A stretch of DNA of 6,312 nt from Flavobacterium sp. (GCA_030152225.1 JASLHL010000322.1:1-6312); one strand, 5' to 3'; numbered from the stretch's first letter, positions 1 to 6,312 are shown. The notes: generated by a model not told the origin, from the letters alone. Translations and numbers: made by a program.

Positions 1-518
1 CTTCGATTATTTATGGTCTATTTGGTTTGGCTTTATTTGTTCAAACCCTTCAATTGGGAACGTCATTACTAGCGGCTGGATTGACGCTTGGATTATTATC
101 TCTCCCTTATATTATTACAACCACAGAAGAGGCCTTAATGCAAATTCCCAATAGTACGAGAGAAGCTGCTTTAGCTGTTGGAGCAACCAAATTTGAAACC
201 ATCAAAGACGTTGTGATTCCGTCAGCTGTTCCTGGAATTCTTACCGGTGTTGTGTTAACCCTATCAAGAGCTGCTGGAGAAACTGCTCCTATCCTATTTA
301 CAGGTGCCGCCTTTTATATCAGTGATACCAATGGATACATCAACCAAGAGTTTATGGCACTTCCCTATCACTTATACATGTTATCCACCCAACATCAATC
401 CATTGATGAAGTAAGACCAATCGCCTATGGAACGGCATTAGTACTCATCTTGGTGGTGTTTTTATTAAACCTAAGCGCATTTTATATCCGTTATAAATTC
501 AGAAAAAATGAAAACTAA
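1..518 (+). CDS. pstA: Phosphate ABC transporter permease PstA (C-terminal part, cut by window start)
   Basis: PstA is one of the two inner-membrane permease subunits of the PstSCAB high-affinity phosphate importer; with PstC it forms the channel that PstB energises. The reading frame is open from the first bases (first full codon at position 3, 171 codons to the TAA), so the gene starts outside the window. The TTG at 27 is an internal Leu, not a start: the residues before it, SIIYGLFG, belong to the conserved permease core. Hydrophobic helices lie at both ends. Between them is the cytoplasmic EAA loop that docks on the ATPase (EAALAVGATKF followed by IPSAVPGIL, about bases 161-240). The text AAGETAPILFTGAAF is typical of PstA. 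The last 11 bases overlap the start of pstB, which suggests translational coupling within one operon. pstS and pstC are expected just upstream. The family assignment is secure; only the N-terminus is missing. Confidence 0.95.
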   Translation, partial: SIIYGLFGLALFVQTLQLGTSLLAAGLTLGLLSLPYIITTTEEALMQIPNSTREAALAVGATKFETIKDVVIPSAVPGILTGVVLTLSRAAGETAPILFTGAAFYISDTNGYINQEFMALPYHLYMLSTQHQSIDEVRPIAYGTALVLILVVFLLNLSAFYIRYKFRKNEN

Positions 519-1254
519 ATTAGCTGCTGACAACCTAAACATTAGCTTTGGAAGCAAACATGTTTTAAAGAATGTAAGTGTACAATTTGAAGAAAATAAA
601 ATTACGGCCTTGATTGGTCCTTCGGGTTGTGGAAAAAGTACATTGTTGCGAAGTTTTAACCGCATGCACGACTTAGTTCCTTATGCCAAAATTCAAGGTT
701 CAATACGATTAGAAGATCAAGATATCTATGCCAAAAATATTCCCGTAACAGAAATTCGCAAGCGCATTGGAATGGTTTTTCAAAAGGCAAATCCCTTTCC
801 TAAAAGCATTTATGACAATATCGCCTACGGACTAAAAATAAACAACTTACCCCATGATAAAAGCGTCATTGAAAAAGCATTGACAGAAGCTTTCTTGTGG
901 GATGAAGTAAAGGATGATTTGAAAATGCCTGCTCACCGTTTATCAGGTGGACAACAACAACGCCTTTGTATTGCTAGAGCCGTTGCTTTACGTCCAGAAG
1001 TAATCCTAATGGATGAACCTTGCTCTGCTTTGGACCCTGTGAGTACGATCAAAATTGAAGAATTAATCCTACATCTAAAAGAAAAATACACCATTGCCAT
1101 TGTGACACACAATATGCAACAAGCCCAACGTATTGCTGATCACACCTACTTTATGTACTTGGGAGAAGTAAAAGAAAGTGGCTTGACACAAGATATCTTT
1201 GAAAATCCCAAACACGAAATGACTAAAAATTACATCAACGGCGTGTTTGGATAA
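508..1254 (+). CDS. pstB: Phosphate ABC transporter ATP-binding protein PstB
   Basis: PstB is the cytoplasmic ATPase that powers phosphate import through PstC/PstA (EC 7.3.2.1). The 248 residues match the usual family length of about 250. All ABC motifs are intact: Walker A GPSGCGKST (37-45), Q-loop Q92 in MVFQKANPFPKSIYDNIAYG, signature LSGGQQQR (145-152), Walker B VILMDEP (165-171) followed by CSALDP, and the switch histidine H201 in IVTHNMQQA. The PNPFP-like loop after the Q-loop, the DEPCSALDP block and the C-terminal YINGVFG are specific to PstB rather than to other importers. The ATG lies inside the end of pstA (11-base overlap) with only an A-rich run before it, as is common in Bacteroidota. 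Such operons are normally induced by phosphate starvation, but the promoter lies outside the window. The gene is followed directly by a terminator, with no phoU. Confidence 0.97.
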   Translation: MKTKLAADNLNISFGSKHVLKNVSVQFEENKITALIGPSGCGKSTLLRSFNRMHDLVPYAKIQGSIRLEDQDIYAKNIPVTEIRKRIGMVFQKANPFPKSIYDNIAYGLKINNLPHDKSVIEKALTEAFLWDEVKDDLKMPAHRLSGGQQQRLCIARAVALRPEVILMDEPCSALDPVSTIKIEELILHLKEKYTIAIVTHNMQQAQRIADHTYFMYLGEVKESGLTQDIFENPKHEMTKNYINGVFG

Positions 1255-1276
1255 CCAACATTGAAATAAAAACCAA

Positions 1277-1308
1277 AAAAGCAGGTGATTTAAAAATCAC
1301 CTGCTTTT
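1277..1308 (+). terminator. Rho-independent terminator after pstB, probably bidirectional
   Basis: A perfect inverted repeat pairs 1277-1290 (AAAAGCAGGTGATT) with 1295-1308 (AATCACCTGCTTTT), leaving a four-base loop. It begins 22 bases after the pstB stop codon. On the plus strand the stem runs into a T-rich tail. On the minus strand the tail is T6-GG-T5, which is as good or better, so the same hairpin can also stop transcripts coming from yfhO and the gene remnant on the other side. Confidence 0.85.
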
Positions 1309-1320
1309 ATATTTTATGGT

Positions 1321-1546
1321 TTATTTTAGATAAAAACATCCGCTATCTTTTTTAATGACATAAGACCCATCAATCCACTGATGCAACTCCTCTAATTTAC
1401 AAACTTTTTAAAGTCTTCATTATATTTAACATACGAATTAAACAACGCTCTTCTTTTTACAGTTGAGATATTTGAAACAAATTCCTGTTCAAATTTTTGT
1501 ATTGTTGAAACAATATCAATAATCCTGAAGAATTAAAAATTAACAT
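1321..1546 (-). pseudogene. Decayed N-terminal fragment of a DUF6932-like (nucleotidyltransferase-type) gene
   Basis: Read on the minus strand, this stretch gives protein-like text in three pieces. An ATG at 1546-1544 opens with MLIFNSSGLLI. After a frame change near 1515-1522 (one net base missing) comes IVSTIQKFEQEFVSNIS and then RRALFNSYVKYNEDFKKF, which ends at a stop near 1395. After a second one-base shift near 1394-1400 comes LEELHQWIDGSYVIKKDSG, which stops at 1321. Joined together, the pieces resemble from memory the start of DUF6932 proteins: an N-terminal segment, an RR.LF..Y..Y..DF segment, and a QWI(D/N)GS(F/Y)V.KK motif. In those proteins a DxD of nucleotidyltransferase type follows. 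Here the match breaks off exactly before that motif, and the rest of the gene is gone; only a possible trace (DVFI in another frame, near 1325-1336) remains. With two frameshifts and a lost 3' half, it should make no functional protein. The coding origin is fairly sure; the family name is recalled, not searched. Confidence 0.6.
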
Positions 1547-1590
1547 AGGCGTACTAATTATATGACATCGTACAATTTAAAAAATATCCT

Positions 1591-1614
1591 GAGCGCTTTT
1601 TTCACAGCGCCCTC
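1591..1614 (-). terminator. Possible weak terminator hairpin downstream of yfhO
   Basis: The five-base stem 1593-1597 (GCGCT) pairs with 1606-1610 (AGCGC) around an eight-base loop, with partial extra pairing at the outer GAG/CTC. It stands out because the surrounding 125 bases between the yfhO stop and the gene remnant are very AT-rich. On the minus strand a run of six T follows, but about eight bases after the stem, which is further than usual. It could be a weak yfhO terminator or chance. I see no gene in the rest of 1547-1671. Confidence 0.25.
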
Positions 1615-1671
1615 AAAATCATTTATTTCTTACTGCATTTCCTACTCAATATGTCAATAATTAAATCATTT

Positions 1672-4161
1672 TTACCACTCTTGTGCTTCTTTCTTCTGTT
1701 TTTTTCGTTTATTCCAATACAAACCTCCACCTAGGAACAAAAACAGTAGAACAAAACTAGCGATTGTAATCCTACTCCCTGTTTGAATCACTTGGGGTTC
1801 AAACTTAAATTCGACCCTGTGTTTCCCAGCTGGAATTGGCAATCCACGCAATAAATAATTTACTTCATAATGGGGAACGAGTTGATTATCGATATAAGCG
1901 TTCCACCCTTTCTCATAAAATACCTCAGAAAACACGGCAAATCCCGCTTGATTATTTTGTGTCGTATACTGTACGTGGTTGGGTTGATATTGATCTAGTA
2001 CAATCGTTGCTGTAGAATCTACGGAAAAAGAAGATTTTACTGCTAATTCCGGAAATTTAACCGTGTTGACTACAGCTTCTTTTTTCGTTTGCAAAGAAGC
2101 CAACGCTTTCATCTCTTCATCTGGCGATTGCACCATTTGCAAGGACTGCACAAACCAAGCTGGTCCATTCGCACTAGCATTTAAAAGGGGAATATCCTGA
2201 TTATCTTGGGTTTGAAGTAAAAGGTATTTGACATTCAGCATATCGAGCACGGGTAGACTTTTTTCCAGTGTCATATCCGTTTGATTGATATGATCAATCA
2301 GCGTATTGAGCTGAGGTTCTACTTGATAAATAAACACTTCATCCGCCTTTTGTGGTCGAACCGCACTATATCCTCCCACTGACTTGTGAAAATAATTGGT
2401 TTTTCCCTGTAAACGCCCTTGTGGATTATACACGCGATAATGGGTCTTATCTTGTAGGATATACTCATCTGCAGGGCTTTTTTGAAAGGGTACCTCCATG
2501 ACGTAAGCGGGAACAAAACTATCGTTGTTGACGTACTTCTTGTCGATCAGTACTAAATCTGTAACCATAAGTCCACCAACGAATACCGTTGCCATAATCG
2601 TTGATACATATTTTTTGTGCGCTAAGAACAACGCGCCAATTACAAGTCCTACAAATAGAGATGAGCGTAGTAAATCTGCGGTATATACCTCTTGTCTTTG
2701 TTTAATCAACACGCTGAGAAATACACGTCCTTGGTCTGTTTGGGCGTAAAACTGATCGCGATAAGAAGTAAAACTAAAGGCGTCTTTTCCTAACCAAAGT
2801 AAACCAACCATACCAAAAAAGAAGAGGCTTGTTTGCAACAGGTATTTCTTTTGTTCTTTTTCTTCTAATTTAAAAAACGTTTGCAGTCCCATGATTGCCA
2901 AAATTGGCATACACAGCTCTACTATTACCTGTATAGAAGATACCGCTCTAAATTTATCGTATAAAGGGATGTAGTGAATAAAGAACGTCGTTAATCCAGC
3001 TAAATTTTTACCCCAAGACAAGAGTAGCGTCAAAACAATACCTGCTAAAAAGGCATATTTTATCTTACGGCGATCTGCAAAGAGGCAGAAAACGGCCAAG
3101 AAAAACACAATAGCCCCAAGGTAAGCTGGAGCTTCAACAATGGGTTGATCTCCCCAATACAACGGTACATTTGAGGCAAACTTCTGAGCTTCTGCCATAG
3201 AGGCCCCTTGGTTAATTACATATTGGTATACAGGAGAATCTATTCCTACATCCTCAGCCATTCCCCCACCAAACAAACGCGGAAAAATGAGGTTTAAACT
3301 TTCGACAATTCCGTAGCTATATTCGGTAATATAATCGTAATCCATGGCCGAAGTTATTTGCTTTGTTGCCCCATCTGGTTGCAAGGTCAACTCGCTTTTA
3401 TGGCGAATACTAAAGGTTGAAAATTCTGCCGTTGCTAGTAGATTCGTTGCATTGACTCCCAGTGCTATTATGGCAGATCCCAAGAGAATTCCCCAAGACA
3501 AGAACAAGTGGTTGTACGTTTTTGCCCGTATTGCTTTTACCGTATAATAGATCCCTAAAAAAGCAAGCAAAAACAAGAGATAATACGTCATTTGAAAGTG
3601 ATTGGCTTGTATTTCCAAAGCCACCGCTAATGTGGTTACTAGCGCCCCAATAACATAGCGCTTTCGAAACACTAAAAGCACACCAGCTACAACCAAAGGC
3701 ATATAAGCAATCGCATGGGCTTTTGCATTGTGTCCTGCGCCAAAAATAATAATCAAATACGTGGAGAATCCAAAGGCCAAAGCGCCAAAAAAGGCTTTTA
3801 ATGGAGGGATTCTCATCGTGATCAACAACACATAAAAAGAGAGAAAATACAAAAACAAATAATCCGCTGGTCGCGGTAAAAATCGAATCGCATGATCCAA
3901 CTTTTTGATGTAATTATACGGATAATGCGCCCCTAACTGATAGGTTGGCATTCCCAAAAAAGCATGATCCGTCCAGTATAACTCCTCACCTGTTTCTGCT
4001 TTAAAATCCGTTTGAGCTTTTGCCATTCCCATATATTGAACAATGTCCGATTGATATAATTTCTTTCCTTGCAGAACAGGAGAAAAATACAGCAAGGCAA
4101 TCAGGATAAAACCGAGAAACGCCAAAATATGAGGATAATACAGGGATGCTTTTTTCATCAT
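1672..4161 (-). CDS. YfhO-family polytopic membrane protein (putative GT-C-type glycosyltransferase)
   Basis: This is a large integral membrane protein of the YfhO family. In Firmicutes, members take part in glycosylating cell-envelope polymers; in Bacteroidota the substrate is not established, so an envelope sugar-transfer role is inferred. The N-terminal helix (about residues 12-30) is followed by an extracytoplasmic loop with an acidic site (YQSDIVQY, Asp about 39), in the place where GT-C enzymes carry their catalytic acid. About 12 more hydrophobic helices follow, then a soluble region of roughly 220 residues. That region ends in the family's hallmark block (about 744-788): FSEVFYEKGWNAYID, then VNYLLRGLPIPAGKH. 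A final helix and a Lys/Arg-rich tail close the protein. I chose the ATG at 4161 (829 residues) over a TTG at 4197, because a promoter -7 element lies within the longer version. The ATG at 4158 is equally possible. There are no frameshifts or missing parts. It is transcribed alone, away from the gene at 4334. Confidence 0.88.
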   Translation of the reverse strand: MMKKASLYYPHILAFLGFILIALLYFSPVLQGKKLYQSDIVQYMGMAKAQTDFKAETGEELYWTDHAFLGMPTYQLGAHYPYNYIKKLDHAIRFLPRPADYLFLYFLSFYVLLITMRIPPLKAFFGALAFGFSTYLIIIFGAGHNAKAHAIAYMPLVVAGVLLVFRKRYVIGALVTTLAVALEIQANHFQMTYYLLFLLAFLGIYYTVKAIRAKTYNHLFLSWGILLGSAIIALGVNATNLLATAEFSTFSIRHKSELTLQPDGATKQITSAMDYDYITEYSYGIVESLNLIFPRLFGGGMAEDVGIDSPVYQYVINQGASMAEAQKFASNVPLYWGDQPIVEAPAYLGAIVFFLAVFCLFADRRKIKYAFLAGIVLTLLLSWGKNLAGLTTFFIHYIPLYDKFRAVSSIQVIVELCMPILAIMGLQTFFKLEEKEQKKYLLQTSLFFFGMVGLLWLGKDAFSFTSYRDQFYAQTDQGRVFLSVLIKQRQEVYTADLLRSSLFVGLVIGALFLAHKKYVSTIMATVFVGGLMVTDLVLIDKKYVNNDSFVPAYVMEVPFQKSPADEYILQDKTHYRVYNPQGRLQGKTNYFHKSVGGYSAVRPQKADEVFIYQVEPQLNTLIDHINQTDMTLEKSLPVLDMLNVKYLLLQTQDNQDIPLLNASANGPAWFVQSLQMVQSPDEEMKALASLQTKKEAVVNTVKFPELAVKSSFSVDSTATIVLDQYQPNHVQYTTQNNQAGFAVFSEVFYEKGWNAYIDNQLVPHYEVNYLLRGLPIPAGKHRVEFKFEPQVIQTGSRITIASFVLLFLFLGGGLYWNKRKKQKKEAQEW

Positions 4162-4179
4162 TTTATATAAAATAAGCTT

Positions 4180-4187
4180 CAAATATA
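4180..4187 (-). promoter_or_regulatory. Bacteroidota-type promoter -7 element for the yfhO-family gene
   Basis: On the minus strand these bases read TATATTTG, an exact match to the Bacteroidota -7 consensus TAnnTTTG. They end 18 bases before the ATG at 4161, so the transcript would have a short leader of roughly a dozen bases. No clear TTTG -33 element sits at the usual 19-base spacing; the nearest candidate is an ATTG 23 bases upstream. The exact -7 match in the right place supports it, and the missing -33 box and high AT content limit confidence. Confidence 0.45.
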
Positions 4188-4333
4188 AAATAATCAAACC
4201 TATTCCCTTCCAATTCCATGGATTTATTATTATTTAATTCTCACTCCCATCAAACATTTCCCTATATTTATCCTGCTGCTTTTTTTGATCCAAACAAGAA
4301 AGCACATGGCCGAAACGAATAGTTGAATCGACA

Positions 4334-4717
4334 ATGAATACAATCGCAGCACTTAATCGAAAAGAAAAAAGAATAAAAGCGGAACTAGCGAAACTACCTC
4401 AAAGAAAATGGGAAGTGTTATTCCTTATTCCCTTTTTTGCCCTTTGTTGTTTTTTAATACCCGGTATTCCTGGGAGAAGAAAAGGACCGTCTATGGCAGA
4501 GACCATGGGATATTGGGAGGCTTTTACTGCTATAGCTATTCTATTTAGTATCGTGCTTCCGTATATGATCTATTCTCATATTCAGAAAGTCAATGACGAA
4601 ATACTCGACCTCGAACGACAACTTAGGCGAATCAAATACAAGCGGAAAGAAGCGGAAGAAATGCAAACTTCCTCTACTAAAAATACAGATCCAACTGGAG
4701 AAAGGGACGAAAACTAG
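4334..4717 (+). CDS. Hypothetical small membrane protein with two helices and a charged C-terminal tail
   Basis: I do not recognise this 127-residue protein. It has a basic N-terminus (RKEKRIKAELAKLPQRK, residues 9-25), a first hydrophobic helix at about 28-45 with a Cys pair (C38, C39) and Pro/Gly at its end, a short polar loop (46-60), and a second helix at about 61-80. From 83 to 110 it is highly charged with heptad-like spacing (VNDEILDLERQLRRIKYK), so a short coiled coil is likely. The last 17 residues are polar and probably disordered. The positive charges flanking the pair of helices place both ends in the cytoplasm. The start is the first usable ATG; the one at 4303 runs into a stop after six codons. 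The stop is only 20 bases before the HAD gene on the same strand, so the two are probably co-transcribed. No signal peptide or catalytic motif is seen. Confidence 0.7.
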   Translation: MNTIAALNRKEKRIKAELAKLPQRKWEVLFLIPFFALCCFLIPGIPGRRKGPSMAETMGYWEAFTAIAILFSIVLPYMIYSHIQKVNDEILDLERQLRRIKYKRKEAEEMQTSSTKNTDPTGERDEN

Positions 4718-4737
4718 CCTTAATTGAAAGATAAAAA

Positions 4738-5388
4738 ATGATAACAAAAAAGAACCTGCTCGTTTTTGATATTGACGGGACGTTGACTGATACGGTAGCT
4801 ATCCATCAAAAGGCATTTATCCAAGCACTACAAGCCTTAGGCATTCAATCTTTTAATGCTGCTTTTGGAACATATCAACATCATACCGATTCACATATAG
4901 CCAAAGTAATCTATGAGTCTGCCATGGGACAACCCTTTACCCCATCGCTCCTTGAAAGGTTTGAAGCCACCTTATATGAAGAAATCGAACAAGCAACGAT
5001 AAAGGAAATTAAAGGTGGGAAGAAACTAGTAGAAAAACTAGAACAACACCCTGACTTTGGTATTTGCTTCGCTACGGGCTCGCTTTATAAACCAGCCTTA
5101 CTCAAACTGGAACGCGTAGGTATTGCTTTTGATCCACTTCAACTTGTCGCATCCAATCAAATTGAAGAAAGAGAAAACATAGTAACTCAAGCGATCAACA
5201 ACGCAAAAACGCATTATCAAACCTCGCACTTTGACCGCATTATTTCCATTGGTGATGGACTTTGGGATTTGATTACAGCCCAAAATTTAAATCTTGATTT
5301 CATCGGAATTGGCACAACCAACCAGGATGTGCTAATAGCCCATGGTATGCAACGTCATTTTATTGATTTAGCGCATTTTGAAATATAA
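4738..5388 (+). CDS. HAD-superfamily hydrolase (phosphoglycolate phosphatase / beta-phosphoglucomutase-like)
   Basis: This is a probable cytoplasmic phosphatase of the haloacid dehalogenase superfamily, which removes phosphate from small molecules via a phospho-aspartate intermediate. Motif I is FDIDGTLTDT, with nucleophile D11 and acid/base D13. A helical cap (about 18-90) marks it as a C1-cap member. Motif II is the Thr in FATGS (T113). Motif IV is IGDGLWD (171-177), with D173 and D177 able to hold Mg2+. The motif III base is not the usual KP: candidates are K123 (LLKLERVG) and R145 in EERENIVTQAI. The GDGxWD form of motif IV points to a subgroup distinct from classical Gph, so the substrate is unknown. 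The length of 216 residues is normal. The ATG follows GAAAGATAAAAA, a weak AG-containing ribosome site, 20 bases after the upstream small membrane protein gene, which suggests an operon. The superfamily is sure, the specificity is not. Confidence 0.88.
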   Translation: MITKKNLLVFDIDGTLTDTVAIHQKAFIQALQALGIQSFNAAFGTYQHHTDSHIAKVIYESAMGQPFTPSLLERFEATLYEEIEQATIKEIKGGKKLVEKLEQHPDFGICFATGSLYKPALLKLERVGIAFDPLQLVASNQIEERENIVTQAINNAKTHYQTSHFDRIISIGDGLWDLITAQNLNLDFIGIGTTNQDVLIAHGMQRHFIDLAHFEI

Positions 5389-5413
5389 AACTACTACACA
5401 AGTTAGTAAGTAC

Positions 5414-5466
5414 AAAAAAAAACGATGTACCTCCTGTTGAATCAAGTACAAGAGAGGTAAATCGTT
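5414..5466 (-). terminator. Rho-independent terminator of the GNAT gene (minus strand)
   Basis: The arms 5421-5433 (AACGATGTACCTC) and 5454-5466 (GAGGTAAATCGTT) pair over 13 positions with a single G/A mismatch, around a 20-base loop. Read on the minus strand, the stem is followed immediately by nine T (the complement of the A-run at 5414-5422). This is the signature of an intrinsic terminator for transcripts from the gene at 5530-6312. On the plus strand no T-run follows the stem, so it does not look like a terminator for the HAD gene. Confidence 0.8.
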
Positions 5467-5493
5467 GGTATGTATCAAATTCCTTTAGTTCTA

Positions 5494-5526
5494 ACCTAAA
5501 TTAGGTCTTTCACGCAACTACCTAAT
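5494..5526. repeat. Overlapping short inverted repeats
   Basis: ACCTAA (5494-5499) and TTAGGT (5501-5506) form a perfect palindrome around one A. The same right arm, ATTAGGT (5500-5506), can also pair with ACCTAAT (5520-5526). The two pairings exclude each other. They lie between the GNAT stop codon and its terminator. They may be an operator-like palindrome or just chance in AT-rich DNA. Confidence 0.3.
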
Positions 5527-5529
5527 ATT

Positions 5530-6312
5530 TCACCTTTTCTTTCCCATCTGTTTCTCAACTATTTTATCAAAGCGACTATCCATACAGACGCTGATATCGG
5601 TTGTGATAAATTTTCCTTTATAATACAAGCTAAAGATCGTCGCAGGACAAGGTGCTTGTTGTGCTTGTTCACTACTTTCCAATTTAATTATTTCTAAAGG
5701 AATATTTCGCTTTCGAGCGGTTTCTATTAATGAATTTTGAACGTGAAATTCAGAAAAAGGGCATCGGTTGGAATAATACACCCTTAGTCCTGTTTCCTCC
5801 TTTTGGGAGGTTGCGTAAACACTAGCATGAAATGTTGGTAAAACCGCCTGATCTCCCCAGGTCAAGGCCAACAAACTAAATCCATCATGAGTCTGTGCTA
5901 CGGTTGTAAATCCCTGTTTGAGCAACCAGTTGGTATCGCTCATAAAGTGAAGTTTCTGTGTACCAACCACAGTAACCAATCCCTGTCGATGGTCCTTTTT
6001 TGCGTCGTCAATTGTCATTTGAAGCAATTGTTTGCCATAGCCCTTTCCCTTGTATTGTCCTGAAACCCAAAAACAATTAATCAATAGATAATTGGGGGCA
6101 ATAATCGGAGCCCAGCCATATTCAGCAGGTCCATATTCGATGAATACTTTTGCTCTTGCATCGATTCTGCGAAAAACATAGCCATGTTCCATTTCGCGCC
6201 TCAACCAATCTTTTTTTAACTGATAACCTTCCCTACATTTTTTATCAGAGATTGCACAACAAATATGTTCTTGATCCAAATTGGTTTGATCTAATACGAT
6301 GAAATTTCCCAT
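5530..6312 (-). CDS. YoaP-type GNAT N-acetyltransferase with C-terminal thioredoxin-like domain
   Basis: This is a 260-residue, two-domain cytoplasmic protein. The N-terminal part is a GNAT acetyltransferase: the acetyl-CoA pyrophosphate-binding signature QYKGKGYG (86-93) fits Q-x-x-G-x-G, and it is preceded by a strand (LLINCFWVSG, 76-85) of the GNAT core. The opening block EHICCAISDKKC (15-26) has three Cys and is characteristic of the YoaP-like group. The C-terminal domain (about 176-250) begins with VYYSNRCPF, which resembles the strand plus CP-x motif of a thioredoxin-like fold. C184 is the only Cys there, and P223 in APCPATIF sits where the cis-Pro would be. This matches the YoaP-like domain found fused to GNATs. 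The acceptor substrate is unknown. The ATG is the last codon of the window; its position just before NFIVLDQTNLDQEHICC agrees with the start remembered for relatives, so the gene is probably complete, but its promoter is outside. It is convergent with the HAD gene. Confidence 0.85.
   Translation of the reverse strand: MGNFIVLDQTNLDQEHICCAISDKKCREGYQLKKDWLRREMEHGYVFRRIDARAKVFIEYGPAEYGWAPIIAPNYLLINCFWVSGQYKGKGYGKQLLQMTIDDAKKDHRQGLVTVVGTQKLHFMSDTNWLLKQGFTTVAQTHDGFSLLALTWGDQAVLPTFHASVYATSQKEETGLRVYYSNRCPFSEFHVQNSLIETARKRNIPLEIIKLESSEQAQQAPCPATIFSLYYKGKFITTDISVCMDSRFDKIVEKQMGKKR

Noticed and set aside
471..665. Minus-strand open frame across the pstA/pstB junction
   Set aside because: It lies opposite two well-conserved genes, and its translation shows no recognisable motif.
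1255..1671. Possible small RNA, riboswitch or attachment site in the pstB-yfhO gap
   Set aside because: The structured parts are explained by the terminator and one weak hairpin, and most of the remainder by the decayed gene; no tRNA, direct repeats or riboswitch-like fold is apparent.
2319..3653. Several open frames of 63-74 codons inside the yfhO-family gene (2319-2516 on -, 2525-2749, 3344-3547 and 3462-3653 on +)
   Set aside because: All are overlapped by a long, clearly coding gene; their translations are low-complexity or Ser/Arg-rich without family features.
4263..4270. TATATTTA as a -7 promoter element for the gene at 4334
   Set aside because: The last base differs from TAnnTTTG and no TTTG lies at the right distance upstream; in AT-rich DNA this is not enough.
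4541..4747. Minus-strand open frame opposite the small membrane protein gene
   Set aside because: It is a Phe-rich shadow of the Lys/Glu-rich coding strand; the plus-strand gene has better start context and operon placement.
5098..5283. Minus-strand open frame inside the HAD gene
   Set aside because: It is fully contained in a gene with intact catalytic motifs and carries no motif of its own.

Overview
The window looks like a stretch of chromosome from a Bacteroidota member, most likely of the class Flavobacteriia. The evidence is an AT-rich sequence, genes without clear Shine-Dalgarno sequences, a Bacteroidota-type -7 promoter element (TAnnTTTG), and a large YfhO-type membrane protein of the kind seen in that group. 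The genus cannot be fixed from the sequence alone; a Myroides- or Flavobacterium-like organism is a guess.

Layout. Positions 1-1254 (+) hold the end of a high-affinity phosphate import operon: the C-terminal part of the permease PstA, overlapping by 11 bases the complete ATPase PstB. A strong stem-loop terminator follows at 1277-1308, and no phoU comes after it. Positions 1321-1546 (-) were not covered by any intact reading frame. On the minus strand they hold the broken N-terminal part of a gene that resembles the DUF6932 / nucleotidyltransferase-like family, with two frameshifts and a missing 3' half. Positions 1672-4161 (-) encode a polytopic YfhO-family membrane protein of about 829 residues, with a promoter -7 element just upstream. 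Transcribed away from it are a 127-residue two-helix membrane protein of unknown function (4334-4717, +) and, 20 bases later, a HAD-superfamily phosphohydrolase (4738-5388, +); these two probably form one unit. At the right edge, on the minus strand, is a YoaP-type GNAT acetyltransferase with a C-terminal thioredoxin-like domain (5530-6312). Its transcript should stop at a long hairpin with a T-tract at 5414-5466.

The genes fall into separate units: phosphate uptake, envelope glycosylation (inferred for YfhO), a small membrane protein plus phosphatase pair, and a stand-alone acetyltransferase. They do not combine into one recognisable pathway, and I see no mobile element, CRISPR array, tRNA or rRNA. 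The most notable item is the decayed gene in the 417-base gap between pstB and yfhO. I found no convincing new multi-gene system.
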